DNA from: Clostridia bacterium | Lineage (GTDB): Bacteria > Bacillota > Clostridia > Oscillospirales > CAG-272 | NCBI GenBank assembly: GCA_900767415.1 | Contig: CAAFYZ010000009.1 | Location: 1-14,216 of the forward strand | Length of the DNA stretch: 14,216 nucleotides | Direction: 5' to 3' | In this document: piece after piece, positions 6,914-12,894 of the stretch | Position numbering within the stretch: the first letter of the stretch is position 1 | How the letters are laid out: the number at the start of each line of letters is the position of its first letter | Program-made: the position numbers and the translations under genes | The notes under the pieces: model-generated | What the model was told of the DNA's origin: nothing | Seen by the model: only the letters and a program-made list of their open reading frames with translations | Databases searched by the model: none

Positions 6914-8677
6914 TCAGACTCTGTCTTTGATTTCTTTCGTGATCTTCGCGACAAAATCGTCGAGCGACATCACTTCGGTATCGGCGGTATCGCGGTGACG
7001 GACGGAGACCGTTCCTTCTTCCGCTTCTTTCTGCCCGATGACCAGCATATAGGGGACGCGGTCGACGACCTGCGCCTCGCGGATCATGTAGCCGATCTTC
7101 TCGTTGCGGTTGTCGAGTTCGACGCGCACGCCCGCCTTGCGGAGAGCTTCGTATACCTTCTCGCCGTAAGCGGCGCATTTTTCGGAGACGAGAAGCACTT
7201 TTGCCTGCGTGGGAGCGAGCCAGACGGGGAATTTACCGGCATAGTGCTCGGTCAGCACGCCGATGAACCGTTCGATCGAGCCGAAGCACACGCGGTGCAC
7301 CATGATCGGACGCTGTTTTTCTCCCTTTTCGTCGGTGTATTCCAGTCCGAAGTTGAGGGGCATCTGGAAGTCGAGCTGGATCGTACCGCACTGCCAGGTT
7401 CTGCCGATCGAGTCTTCGAGGTGGAAGTCGATCTTCGGTCCGTAGAACGCGCCGTCCCCTTCGTTGACCGTGTAGGGAAGACCAAGGGATTCGAGTGCGC
7501 TCTTCAGTCCGTTCGTTGCCGCCTCCCAGTCCTCGTCCGAGCCCATGCTGTTTTCGGGACGGGTGGAAAGCTCGACAAAATACTTGAAACCGAATTTCTG
7601 ATACACTTCGTTGATCAGATGCACGACGCCGACGATCTCGTCGGTGATCTGCTCGCGACGCATGAAGATGTGCGCATCGTCCTGCGTAAAGCAGCGGACA
7701 CGGAAAAGACCGTGCAGAGCACCCTTCAGTTCATGACGGTGGACAAGACCGAGCTCGCCGACACGCATCGGCAGGTCGCGATAACTGTGCGGCTCGGAAC
7801 GGTAGACCATGACGCCGCCCGGGCAGTTCATCGGCTTGATGCAATAGACTTCGTCGTCGATGATCGTCGAATACATATTGTCTTTGTAATGATCCCAGTG
7901 ACCGCTCGTCTCCCAGAGATGACGGTTCATGATCATCGGGGTGGAGACCTCCACATAATGCTCTCTCGTGTGGATCTCGCGCCAGTAGTCGATCAGTGCG
8001 TTCTTGATTGCCATGCCCTTCGGGAGGAAGAAGGGGAATCCCGGGGCTTCGTCGCACAGCATGAAGAGTTTCATCTCCTTGCCGATGCGGCGGTGGTCGC
8101 GGCGTTCTGCCTCTTCCACCTGCTTCAGATATTCGTCCAGCTCTTCCTGCGTGCGGAAAGCGGTGCCTTTCACACGGGTGAGCATCTTGTTGTTCTTGTC
8201 GTTTTTCCAGTATGCGCCCGACTGACCGAGGATCTTAAACGCTTTCAGTGCCTTAGTATAGCAGAGGTGCGGACCGACGCACATATCAATATAGTCTCCC
8301 TGACGGTAGAAACTGATGACGGCGTCTTCGGGGAGGTCGCCGATGTGCTCGACCTTGTATTTTTCGCCGCGCTCTTCCATCAGGGCGATTGCCTCGGCAC
8401 GGGGGAGGGTAAAGGGCTTGATCGGCAGATTTTCCTTGACGATCTTCTTCATCTCGGCTTCGATCTTCGAAAGGTCCTCATCCGTAAGTTTCGTATCGCC
8501 GAGGTCGACGTCGTAATAGAATCCCTTCTCGTTTGCGGGTCCGTAGGCAAAGTCTGCTCCGGGGAACAGGCGCGAGATCGCCTGCGCCATGATGTGAGCG
8601 GCCGTATGACGGAGAATATGCAGTTCCTCTTCGGGTGCACATTCCGCGACATGGCCGTCGCTATAGATTACTTTCAT
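6914..8677 (-). CDS. thrS: Threonyl-tRNA synthetase lacking the TGS domain
   Basis: Charges tRNA-Thr with threonine in the cytosol. The 587 residues start about 49 short of E. coli ThrRS, so the N-terminal TGS domain is absent apart from a possible stub (MKVIYSDGHVAEC). The editing domain is present, with HxxxH (His24, His28) and Cys133/His137 in DMCVGPH. The class II catalytic core has zinc ligands Cys285 (MNCPGG), His336 (DDAHIF) and His461 (IMVHR). E. coli has MNCPGH, so the last residue differs here. The anticodon-binding domain is about 485-587. The start is supported by AAGGAG (plus-strand 8688-8693) ten bases upstream, directly after the T-box terminator. No in-frame extension could restore TGS, because the leader RNA structure occupies that DNA. 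Single-gene transcript under T-box control. Confidence 0.97.
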   Translation of the reverse strand: MKVIYSDGHVAECAPEEELHILRHTAAHIMAQAISRLFPGADFAYGPANEKGFYYDVDLGDTKLTDEDLSKIEAEMKKIVKENLPIKPFTLPRAEAIALMEERGEKYKVEHIGDLPEDAVISFYRQGDYIDMCVGPHLCYTKALKAFKILGQSGAYWKNDKNNKMLTRVKGTAFRTQEELDEYLKQVEEAERRDHRRIGKEMKLFMLCDEAPGFPFFLPKGMAIKNALIDYWREIHTREHYVEVSTPMIMNRHLWETSGHWDHYKDNMYSTIIDDEVYCIKPMNCPGGVMVYRSEPHSYRDLPMRVGELGLVHRHELKGALHGLFRVRCFTQDDAHIFMRREQITDEIVGVVHLINEVYQKFGFKYFVELSTRPENSMGSDEDWEAATNGLKSALESLGLPYTVNEGDGAFYGPKIDFHLEDSIGRTWQCGTIQLDFQMPLNFGLEYTDEKGEKQRPIMVHRVCFGSIERFIGVLTEHYAGKFPVWLAPTQAKVLLVSEKCAAYGEKVYEALRKAGVRVELDNRNEKIGYMIREAQVVDRVPYMLVIGQKEAEEGTVSVRHRDTADTEVMSLDDFVAKITKEIKDRV

Positions 8678-8708
8678 TTTCGGAAGTCTCCTTCAAAAAT
8701 AGTTTCGT

Positions 8709-8751
8709 AAAAAAAATAAAACCCCCGACGGCAACAAATACCGTCAAGGGT
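8709..8751 (-). terminator. T-box regulated terminator upstream of thrS
   Basis: ACCCTTGACGG (8751-8741) pairs with CCGTCGGGGGT (8731-8721), 11 bp including two G-U pairs, followed by TTTTATTTTTTTT. Its 5' arm shares bases 8751-8745 with the antiterminator, so the two structures exclude one another. Confidence 0.93.
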
Positions 8752-8938
8752 GCGTATCCGCACGGTTCCACCTTGATTTTTCGCTCAAACGCCCTTAACG
8801 CGGGATACGGCGGCGCATACTGCTCTTTCCGCGCCGCGGCTCGGGAACGGTCTTCTCCCTACGTACCGAAGACACTCACAGCCGAGGTGTCTCTCTCTGG
8901 ACGGGGGCGTACGGGATACTCTTTCCTTCTTTGCCGAT
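8709..8938 (-). ncRNA. T-box leader (tRNA-Thr sensing) of thrS
   Basis: The leader between the thrS promoter and gene has a textbook T-box end. On the minus strand AAGGTGGAACCGTGCGG occupies 8774-8758. The antiterminator has a lower helix CAAGG (8775-8771) with CCTTG (8749-8745), a 7-base bulge TGGAACC, and an upper helix GTGCG (8763-8759) with CGCAC (8754-8750). The bulge begins TGGA, which would pair with a tRNA acceptor end TCCA, the discriminator U expected for tRNA-Thr in Firmicutes. The 5' part has an AGAGAG stretch and a stem closing GACAC with GTGTC, consistent with Stem I. The most likely specifier codon is ACC (Thr) at 8851-8849, followed by a purine. Uncharged tRNA-Thr should favour read-through. 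Stem I details and the specifier are less certain than the antiterminator. Confidence 0.92.
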
Positions 8939-8944
8939 ACCGTT

Positions 8945-8973
8945 ATTATAGCACTCCTTTTTGATAAAGTCAA
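8945..8973 (-). promoter_or_regulatory. thrS promoter (sigma-70 type)
   Basis: On the minus strand TTGACT (8973-8968), a 17-base spacer, and a perfect TATAAT (8950-8945). It sits just before the T-box leader. Confidence 0.9.
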
Positions 8974-9023
8974 GAAATTTGCGTAAAATTCTGGGAGAAA
9001 GACGAAAAAATCGTGATTTTCCC

Positions 9024-9051
9024 TTGCAAAGCCCGAAAATTATGATATAAT
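9024..9051 (+). promoter_or_regulatory. Promoter of the DtxR-family gene
   Basis: TTGCAA (9024-9029), a 16-base spacer and a perfect TATAAT (9046-9051). Divergent from the thrS promoter, with about 50 bases between the two -35 boxes. I saw no convincing inverted-repeat operator overlapping it. Confidence 0.8.
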
Positions 9052-9089
9052 AGAGAAAAACAGTATGTAAGAGAAAAGCAGGTGAGATC

Positions 9090-9461
9090 ATGCGGATTCA
9101 GGAATCCGGAGAAATGTACCTCGAGACGATCCTTCGTCTCTCGGAGAAGAGCCAAAGCGTCCGTTCGATCGATGTGGCGGACGAACTCGGATATTCGAAG
9201 CCGAGCGTTTCCCGCGCGGTCGGACTTCTGAAAAAGGGCGGATATCTGAATATGGACGCCGCCGGGTATCTGACATTGACCGAGACGGGGCACGCCCTCG
9301 CCGCGAAGATTTATGAGCGTCACCGCGTTCTGAGCGTCATGCTGACGCGCCTCGGCGTCGGAGAAGAGCAGGCGACAGAGGACGCCTGCAAGATGGAGCA
9401 CGTGATAAGCGACGAGAGCTTCGACGCGATCAAGCGGCATATCGAAGAAAACAAAAAATAA
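9090..9461 (+). CDS. DtxR/MntR-family metal-dependent transcriptional repressor
   Basis: Cytosolic DNA-binding regulator that represses target genes when bound to Fe(II) or Mn(II). The 123 residues cover a winged helix-turn-helix (about 8-65, recognition helix near YSKPSVSRAVGLLKKGGYL) and the metal-binding dimerisation domain. There is no C-terminal SH3-like domain, as in the short MntR class. Likely ligands by alignment from memory are Met9, Glu12, His78, Cys100, Glu103 and His104. The DACKMEHVISDE segment resembles DtxR/IdeR (Cys, Glu, His), whereas B. subtilis MntR has Glu at the Cys position, so iron is somewhat more likely. RBS AGGTGA (9080-9085) supports the ATG. No metal transporter is adjacent, so its targets are probably elsewhere. 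It ends in a hairpin terminator. Confidence 0.92.
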   Translation: MRIQESGEMYLETILRLSEKSQSVRSIDVADELGYSKPSVSRAVGLLKKGGYLNMDAAGYLTLTETGHALAAKIYERHRVLSVMLTRLGVGEEQATEDACKMEHVISDESFDAIKRHIEENKK

Positions 9462-9481
9462 CCTTTTATCTTCCGAAAAGT

Positions 9482-9517
9482 GAGGAGGGGCAGTCCTGTC
9501 GACTGCCCCTCCTCTTT
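9482..9517. terminator. Hairpin terminator between convergent DtxR-like and membrane-protein genes
   Basis: A perfect 13-bp GC-rich stem, GAGGAGGGGCAGT (9482-9494) with ACTGCCCCTCCTC (9502-9514), and a 7-base loop. The T tract is short on both sides (TTTG on plus, ACTTTTC on minus). It probably serves both converging genes. Confidence 0.75.
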
Positions 9518-9573
9518 GTCGGAGACGGAAAATCCCGCTTTCGGTTTTTCAAAATGTAAACTTGTCTTTTCGT

Positions 9574-10080
9574 TCAGTCCTCTTTTACAATGTAGAGCGT
9601 ACCGCACCACGGGCATTTCCCGCTCTCCCCGCGAAATTCAAACCGTGCGGCGCACGCAGGGCAGATCACGCTGTGAAGTTCCCCTTCGGGATTCGGACGC
9701 CGCAGAGTGTCGCCGTCGCGGATATATCCGTCGAGATATCCTTTTTCAAAGCAAAGGTCGATTTTTGCCCGCACCGCGTCCGCGTCGAGGCGTGTGTGCG
9801 AGGCGAGTGCCTCTACCGTGGAAAGCCCGCGGTCTTCGATCGCCGAGAGGAAGCCGAGAAGTTCCCGCTTCCCGCCGTACAGAATCCAAAGGATCGGCGT
9901 GGCGTAAAATCCGCCGGCAAGCAGGACGATCCCCGTTACCAGAAAGAGCGTGTTCACTCCCGCGACGGCGAACGCCTTGGAAGTGCCGAGGAGCAGCACG
10001 GGCAGTCCCGCGACGAAGAGCACGGTGACCACGATTGCCGCGATCAGCATATGTCGGATTTCCGAATTCAGTTTTTTCAT
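9574..10080 (-). CDS. Small membrane protein with winged-helix-like region and C-terminal zinc ribbon, unknown function
   Basis: I do not recognise a named family. The 168 residues start with MKKLNSEIRH. Two membrane helices follow (about 10-33 and 37-68, the second ending in WILYGGKRE). A soluble region (about 71-128, including GLSTVEALASHTRLDADAVRAKID and a GYLDGYI strand) has the look of a winged helix-turn-helix. A CPAC...CPWC zinc ribbon (Cys140, 143, 156, 159) ends the protein. The soluble part is probably cytoplasmic. The frame stays open 51 codons further upstream, but the ATG at 10080-10078 is preferred: it has GGGAGGAAACC just before it, and the upstream part is low-complexity arginine-rich sequence overlapping a leader hairpin. 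It could be a membrane-tethered regulator or quality-control factor. Function is not assigned. Confidence 0.8.
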   Translation of the reverse strand: MKKLNSEIRHMLIAAIVVTVLFVAGLPVLLLGTSKAFAVAGVNTLFLVTGIVLLAGGFYATPILWILYGGKRELLGFLSAIEDRGLSTVEALASHTRLDADAVRAKIDLCFEKGYLDGYIRDGDTLRRPNPEGELHSVICPACAARFEFRGESGKCPWCGTLYIVKED

Positions 10081-10132
10081 GGTTTCCTCCCGCCGCCCTG
10101 CGGCACATCTTCGCAGGCAACCGCCCGCTTTT

Positions 10133-10186
10133 TTTGATAAAAAATACGCGCTCCTCTCTCCTGCAAGGGGAGAGAGACCCCCGCGC
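10133..10186 (-). promoter_or_regulatory. Terminator-like hairpin in the leader of the zinc-ribbon membrane protein gene
   Basis: The leader from the promoter (10251-10279) to the ATG is about 165 bases. In it CTCTCTCC (10154-10161) pairs with GGAGAGAG (10169-10176) around a 7-base loop, flanked by a possible outer GCGC/GCGC pairing (10148-10151 with 10183-10186). Reading on the minus strand, TATTTTTTATC follows at once. This has the form of an attenuator. I matched it to no known riboswitch class and found no clear competing antiterminator. Confidence 0.45.
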
Positions 10187-10250
10187 CGCGTCGCCTTGCA
10201 TACGGTCGCACGCGCCGTCTTTCGTCGCCGCATTGGATACGGATACCGTC

Positions 10251-10279
10251 ATTATATCACGGCGCGTGAAAAAAAGCAA
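10251..10279 (-). promoter_or_regulatory. Promoter of the zinc-ribbon membrane protein gene
   Basis: On the minus strand TTGCTT (10279-10274), a 17-base spacer and a perfect TATAAT (10256-10251). Its -35 lies eight bases from the -35 of the divergent permease promoter. Confidence 0.75.
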
Positions 10280-10287
10280 GTTTTTTC

Positions 10288-10316
10288 TTGACAGCGGAAA
10301 GAAAAAGTGATAGAAT
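10288..10316 (+). promoter_or_regulatory. Promoter of the SLC13/ArsB-like permease gene
   Basis: A perfect TTGACA (10288-10293), a 17-base spacer and TAGAAT (10311-10316), close to the sigma-70 consensus. It lies 34 bases upstream of the GTG start. Confidence 0.88.
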
Positions 10317-10349
10317 ACCTCTCGGAATTTTAAGAAAGAGGGTGACAGT

Positions 10350-11516
10350 GTGTCCGCCTCACAGATAAAAAGCAAAAAAATGCCGCAAAAGAGAGCGACG
10401 CCTGCCCTCATACAAAACGTCTTCGCCCTGATTCAAAAGAACCCCGTCCTTTCGGTCGCTCTCCTCGCGGCGGGGATCACCGCGTGCTTTGTCCCGCCGG
10501 ATGCCGCCTATCTCGATTATTTCGATCTCAAGACGCTGACCTGCCTCTTTTCCACCCTTGCCGTCGTCGGTGCCTTGCGGAACATCCGGTTTTTTACCGC
10601 GCTCGCGCGTCGGATCGTCCGCATGGCGGGGAATCTGCGCACTGCCGTCTTCGCCCTCGTTTCGATTACCTTTCTCGGTTCCATGCTGATTGCGAACGAT
10701 ATGGCACTCCTTACGTTTCTCCCCCTCGGCTACTTTGTGCTGGATTCTACGGGGCAGAGAAAGCACATGGCACTGACGTTTATCCTGCAGAACATCGCCG
10801 CGAACCTCGGCGGTATGCTCACACCCTTCGGCAACCCGCAGAACCTCTACCTTTATTCTTATTATCATATTCCGACCGGAGAATTTCTCCTTACCATGCT
10901 CCCGCCCTTTCTTCTCTCCATCGCGCTGATTTATCTTGCCGTCTTTCTCTTTTTCGGGAAGGAATCGCTCACCGTCGGCGGGGAAGACATCTCTCTCCCA
11001 CCCGCCCGCACGGCGATATATCTTCTGCTCTTCGCCTATTCGATTCTGATCGTTTTCCGTACTTTGCCCTATCAGACGGCACTGATCCTGATTCCCGTGG
11101 CACTTCTTTTTCTCGATCGCCGTGCGCTTTTGCAGGTAGATTACGCACTGTTGTTTACATTCTGCGCGTTTTTTATCTTCTCCGGCAATATGTCGCGGAT
11201 AGAAGCCGTCCGTACCGTTTTCTCTTTCTTGCTTGAAAAGAGCACTCTTCTCTTCAGCGTCCTCTCTTGCCAGATCATCAGCAACGTACCGAGCGCGATC
11301 CTCCTCTCCCGTTTCACCGACAATTACCGTGCCCTCCTCCTCGGTGTCAACATCGGCGGTACCGGTACGCTGATCGCCTCGCTCGCGAGTCTCATTACCT
11401 TCCGTACTTATGTAAAAGAGAACCCGGGGCAGGGGGGTACCTATCTTCGTCTTTTCACTCTTGCAAACGGGATCTTCCTTTTCCTTCTGTGCGCGTTCTG
11501 TTTTTTGCTTGTCTGA
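10350..11516 (+). CDS. SLC13 / ArsB-NhaD superfamily membrane transporter (YbiR-like)
   Basis: Polytopic inner-membrane transporter of 388 residues, hydrophobic throughout, with about ten membrane segments. It shows the ion-transporter-superfamily pattern of two related halves. In half one, NDMALLTFLPLG (116-127) precedes NIAANLGGMLTPFGNPQNLY (148-167). In half two, SNVPSAILLSRF (311-322) precedes GVNIGGTGTLIASLASLI (332-349). The GNPQNL signature is shared with ArsB, NhaD, CitMHS and E. coli YbiR, so it may move an anion, a dicarboxylate or arsenite. No ars genes are nearby, and the substrate cannot be read from the sequence. The start chosen is GTG at 10350, about 7 bases after AGAGGG; the next ATG is at codon 11. 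It has its own near-consensus promoter and a strong terminator. Confidence 0.85.
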   Translation: MSASQIKSKKMPQKRATPALIQNVFALIQKNPVLSVALLAAGITACFVPPDAAYLDYFDLKTLTCLFSTLAVVGALRNIRFFTALARRIVRMAGNLRTAVFALVSITFLGSMLIANDMALLTFLPLGYFVLDSTGQRKHMALTFILQNIAANLGGMLTPFGNPQNLYLYSYYHIPTGEFLLTMLPPFLLSIALIYLAVFLFFGKESLTVGGEDISLPPARTAIYLLLFAYSILIVFRTLPYQTALILIPVALLFLDRRALLQVDYALLFTFCAFFIFSGNMSRIEAVRTVFSFLLEKSTLLFSVLSCQIISNVPSAILLSRFTDNYRALLLGVNIGGTGTLIASLASLITFRTYVKENPGQGGTYLRLFTLANGIFLFLLCAFCFLLV

Positions 11517-11523
11517 TTTTTCC

Positions 11524-11574
11524 AAACAATCCGTGCATTTTAACCGATTAAAAGCACGGATTGTTTTTATTTTT
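11524..11574 (+). terminator. Rho-independent terminator after the permease gene
   Basis: AAACAATCCGTGC (11524-11536) pairs perfectly with GCACGGATTGTTT (11554-11566). The loop can fold further, TTTTAA with TTAAAA. A TTATTTTT tract follows. It lies eight bases after the stop codon. Confidence 0.92.
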
Positions 11575-11614
11575 GTTGAAAACGACGAAAATCTTCTCGC
11601 TCTGCAAAAAACGG

Positions 11615-11643
11615 TTGACTTTTTTGCCGCGACAGGATATAAT
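11615..11643 (+). promoter_or_regulatory. Promoter of the lysine riboswitch / ABC transporter operon
   Basis: TTGACT (11615-11620), a 17-base spacer and a perfect TATAAT (11638-11643), about 28 bases before the riboswitch P1 strand. Confidence 0.9.
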
Positions 11644-11670
11644 GTTACCAATCATTCAAAAACGCCCAAG

Positions 11671-11823
11671 GATAGAGGCGCGAAAACGATGAGTTACCCG
11701 ATTTCGGTCCGTCAAGACCGCGGGGAAAGGCGTTTTCGCCGAAATGAAGCGTGGGTTGACGCCCGTGCTTTGTTGGGGGTATGCAGAAGATGTATGCCAC
11801 TGTCGCATTTGCGGAGAGCTATC
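11671..11823 (+). ncRNA. Lysine riboswitch (L-box) aptamer
   Basis: The aptamer is recognised by its conserved blocks in order: AGAGGCGC (11674-11681), GAGTTACC, GGGGAAAGG (11722-11730), CGCCGAAA (11737-11744), ACTGTC (11799-11804) and GGAGAGCTATC (11813-11823). P1 is GATAG (11671-11675) with CTATC (11819-11823). The 153-base length is as expected. The switch can be traced. Bases 11820-11827 (TATCACGG) can pair with 11873-11881 (CCTGTGATA, one bulged T), an antiterminator that uses both the P1 3' strand and the terminator 5' arm. Lysine binding should hold P1 closed, free the terminator arm and stop transcription, so the operon is off at high lysine. Confidence 0.95.
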
Positions 11824-11870
11824 ACGGAGCCGAGAATACGTATGCCGCCGAAGGCGTCATGACGGTTTTT

Positions 11871-11903
11871 TGCCTGTGATACTGTCACAGGCATTTTTGT
11901 TTT
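11871..11903 (+). terminator. Riboswitch-controlled terminator
   Basis: TGCCTGTGA (11871-11879) pairs with TCACAGGCA (11885-11893) around a 5-base loop, followed by TTTTTGTTTT. It lies between the lysine aptamer and the binding-protein gene. Confidence 0.93.
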
Positions 11904-11936
11904 GAAAAATATTTTCATAACAGGAAGGAAACCGAA

Positions 11937-12812
11937 ATGAAAAAACTTCGCACTACGCTCTTGTCCCTTCTCGCACTGTCGGGGATACTTCTCACTCTCG
12001 TCTCCTGCGGCGGACGCACGCCGACCGACATCTCGGGGGCGACCTCGGTCGCCGATCTTGCCGGTACTTACATCAGCGCGCAGTCGGGCACCTATCACGA
12101 GATCGCCCGCACGCAGATACCGAACGTCAAGGGGCAGGTCTACGCAGACTTCGACTCTCTTCTCGCCGCGCTGAAATCGGGCGCCATCGACGGCTACATT
12201 GCCGAAGAGCCGACCGCCTTCGTCAACTGCCGAAAAGACCCGACGCTCGGGTATCTCAAATTTACGAACAATCAAAACGGCTTTACCGCGACGCCGAGCG
12301 ACACCGCGATTGCCGTCGGGTGCAAAAAAGGGTCTTCGCTTACCGCAAGGATCAACGCCGTTCTCACCTCGCTCTCGGACGCACAGAAAAGTGCTTTGAT
12401 GGAAGAGATTTTTACCGTCAACGCGGGGGGCACGGTCGCTGCCTATTCGGTTTTTGCACCCGCTCCCGAGCATCCGACCGGCACGCTGAAGATCGCGATG
12501 GAGTGCGCCTATGACCCCTTCAACTGGACGCAGACGACCGACGCGAGCGGCGCCGTCCCGATCGCCGGGGCAAACGGCGCGGGGCTCTACGCGAACGGCT
12601 ACGATGTGCAGATTGCAAAATACATCGCGCACACGCTCGGAATGGAACTCGAGGTCTATTCGGTGGCATGGGACAGTCTGATAGGCGGGGTAGAGTCGGG
12701 TACGTACGATGCCGTCATCGCCGGGATGTCTCCGACGGAAGAGCGGAGGGAAAAACTCGATTTTACCGCTCCTTACTATTCTTCCAACCTCGTCGTCATC
12801 TATCGCCGCTGA
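11937..12812 (+). CDS. Lysine ABC transporter substrate-binding lipoprotein, circularly permuted
   Basis: Extracellular amino-acid binding protein (bacterial family 3), probably for lysine given the riboswitch upstream. Residues 1-24 are a lipoprotein signal with lipobox LVSC (Cys24). The order then is reversed from the usual. Residues about 34-160 match the normal second half: TSVADLAGTYISAQSGT, DFDSLLAALKSGAIDGYIAEEP, then DTAIAVGCKKGSSL. A linker follows (about 161-181). Residues about 182-290 match the normal first half: LKIAMECAYDPFNWTQ, NGYDVQIAKYIAHTLGMELEV, WDSLIGGVESGTYDAVIAGM, SPTEERREKLDFTAPYYSS. The protein stops at LVVIYRR, where relatives cross the hinge into lobe 2. All parts of both lobes are represented once, so it is likely functional. 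RBS AGGAAGG (11922-11928) is well spaced. Permease and ATPase genes follow. Confidence 0.9.
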   Translation: MKKLRTTLLSLLALSGILLTLVSCGGRTPTDISGATSVADLAGTYISAQSGTYHEIARTQIPNVKGQVYADFDSLLAALKSGAIDGYIAEEPTAFVNCRKDPTLGYLKFTNNQNGFTATPSDTAIAVGCKKGSSLTARINAVLTSLSDAQKSALMEEIFTVNAGGTVAAYSVFAPAPEHPTGTLKIAMECAYDPFNWTQTTDASGAVPIAGANGAGLYANGYDVQIAKYIAHTLGMELEVYSVAWDSLIGGVESGTYDAVIAGMSPTEERREKLDFTAPYYSSNLVVIYRR

Positions 12813-12860
12813 GCAGGCACGCAGGCGGGGACGCCCTCACCTTTCTTACTTTGAATGATA

Positions 12861-12881
12861 CCGTCGCCCTTTTTGCGACGG
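12861..12881 (+). promoter_or_regulatory. Intercistronic hairpin between binding-protein and permease genes
   Basis: CCGTCGC (12861-12867) pairs with GCGACGG (12875-12881) around a T-rich 7-base loop, directly before the permease RBS GGAG (12885-12888). There is no T-run, so it more likely stabilises the binding-protein mRNA or limits read-through than ends transcription fully. It parallels the hairpin after the peptide-binding gene at 186-217. Confidence 0.6.
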
Positions 12882-12894
12882 AACGGAGAATAAA

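Noticed and set aside
6761..8710. 649-codon plus-strand open frame opposite thrS
   Set aside because: It is antisense to a well-conserved ThrRS with promoter and T-box, it spans the terminators, and its product has no recognisable domain.
10081..10233. Longer start for the zinc-ribbon membrane protein (51 extra codons)
   Set aside because: The upstream part is arginine-rich, overlaps the leader hairpin, and lacks an RBS. The internal ATG at 10080 has a strong GGGAGG.
10359..11651. 430-codon minus-strand frame opposite the SLC13-like permease
   Set aside because: It crosses the terminator and has a charged, low-complexity product. The plus-strand protein has membrane helices, the GNPQNL motif and a near-consensus promoter.
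11461..11862. Plus-strand frame across the terminator and lysine riboswitch
   Set aside because: The DNA is fully explained by the terminator, promoter and riboswitch aptamer, and the frame has no good RBS.
11937..12812. The binding-protein gene as a broken pseudogene
   Set aside because: Signal peptide, both lobe segments, stop, RBS and operon position are all intact; only the segment order differs. The 82 bases after the stop do not encode a leftover lobe 2.
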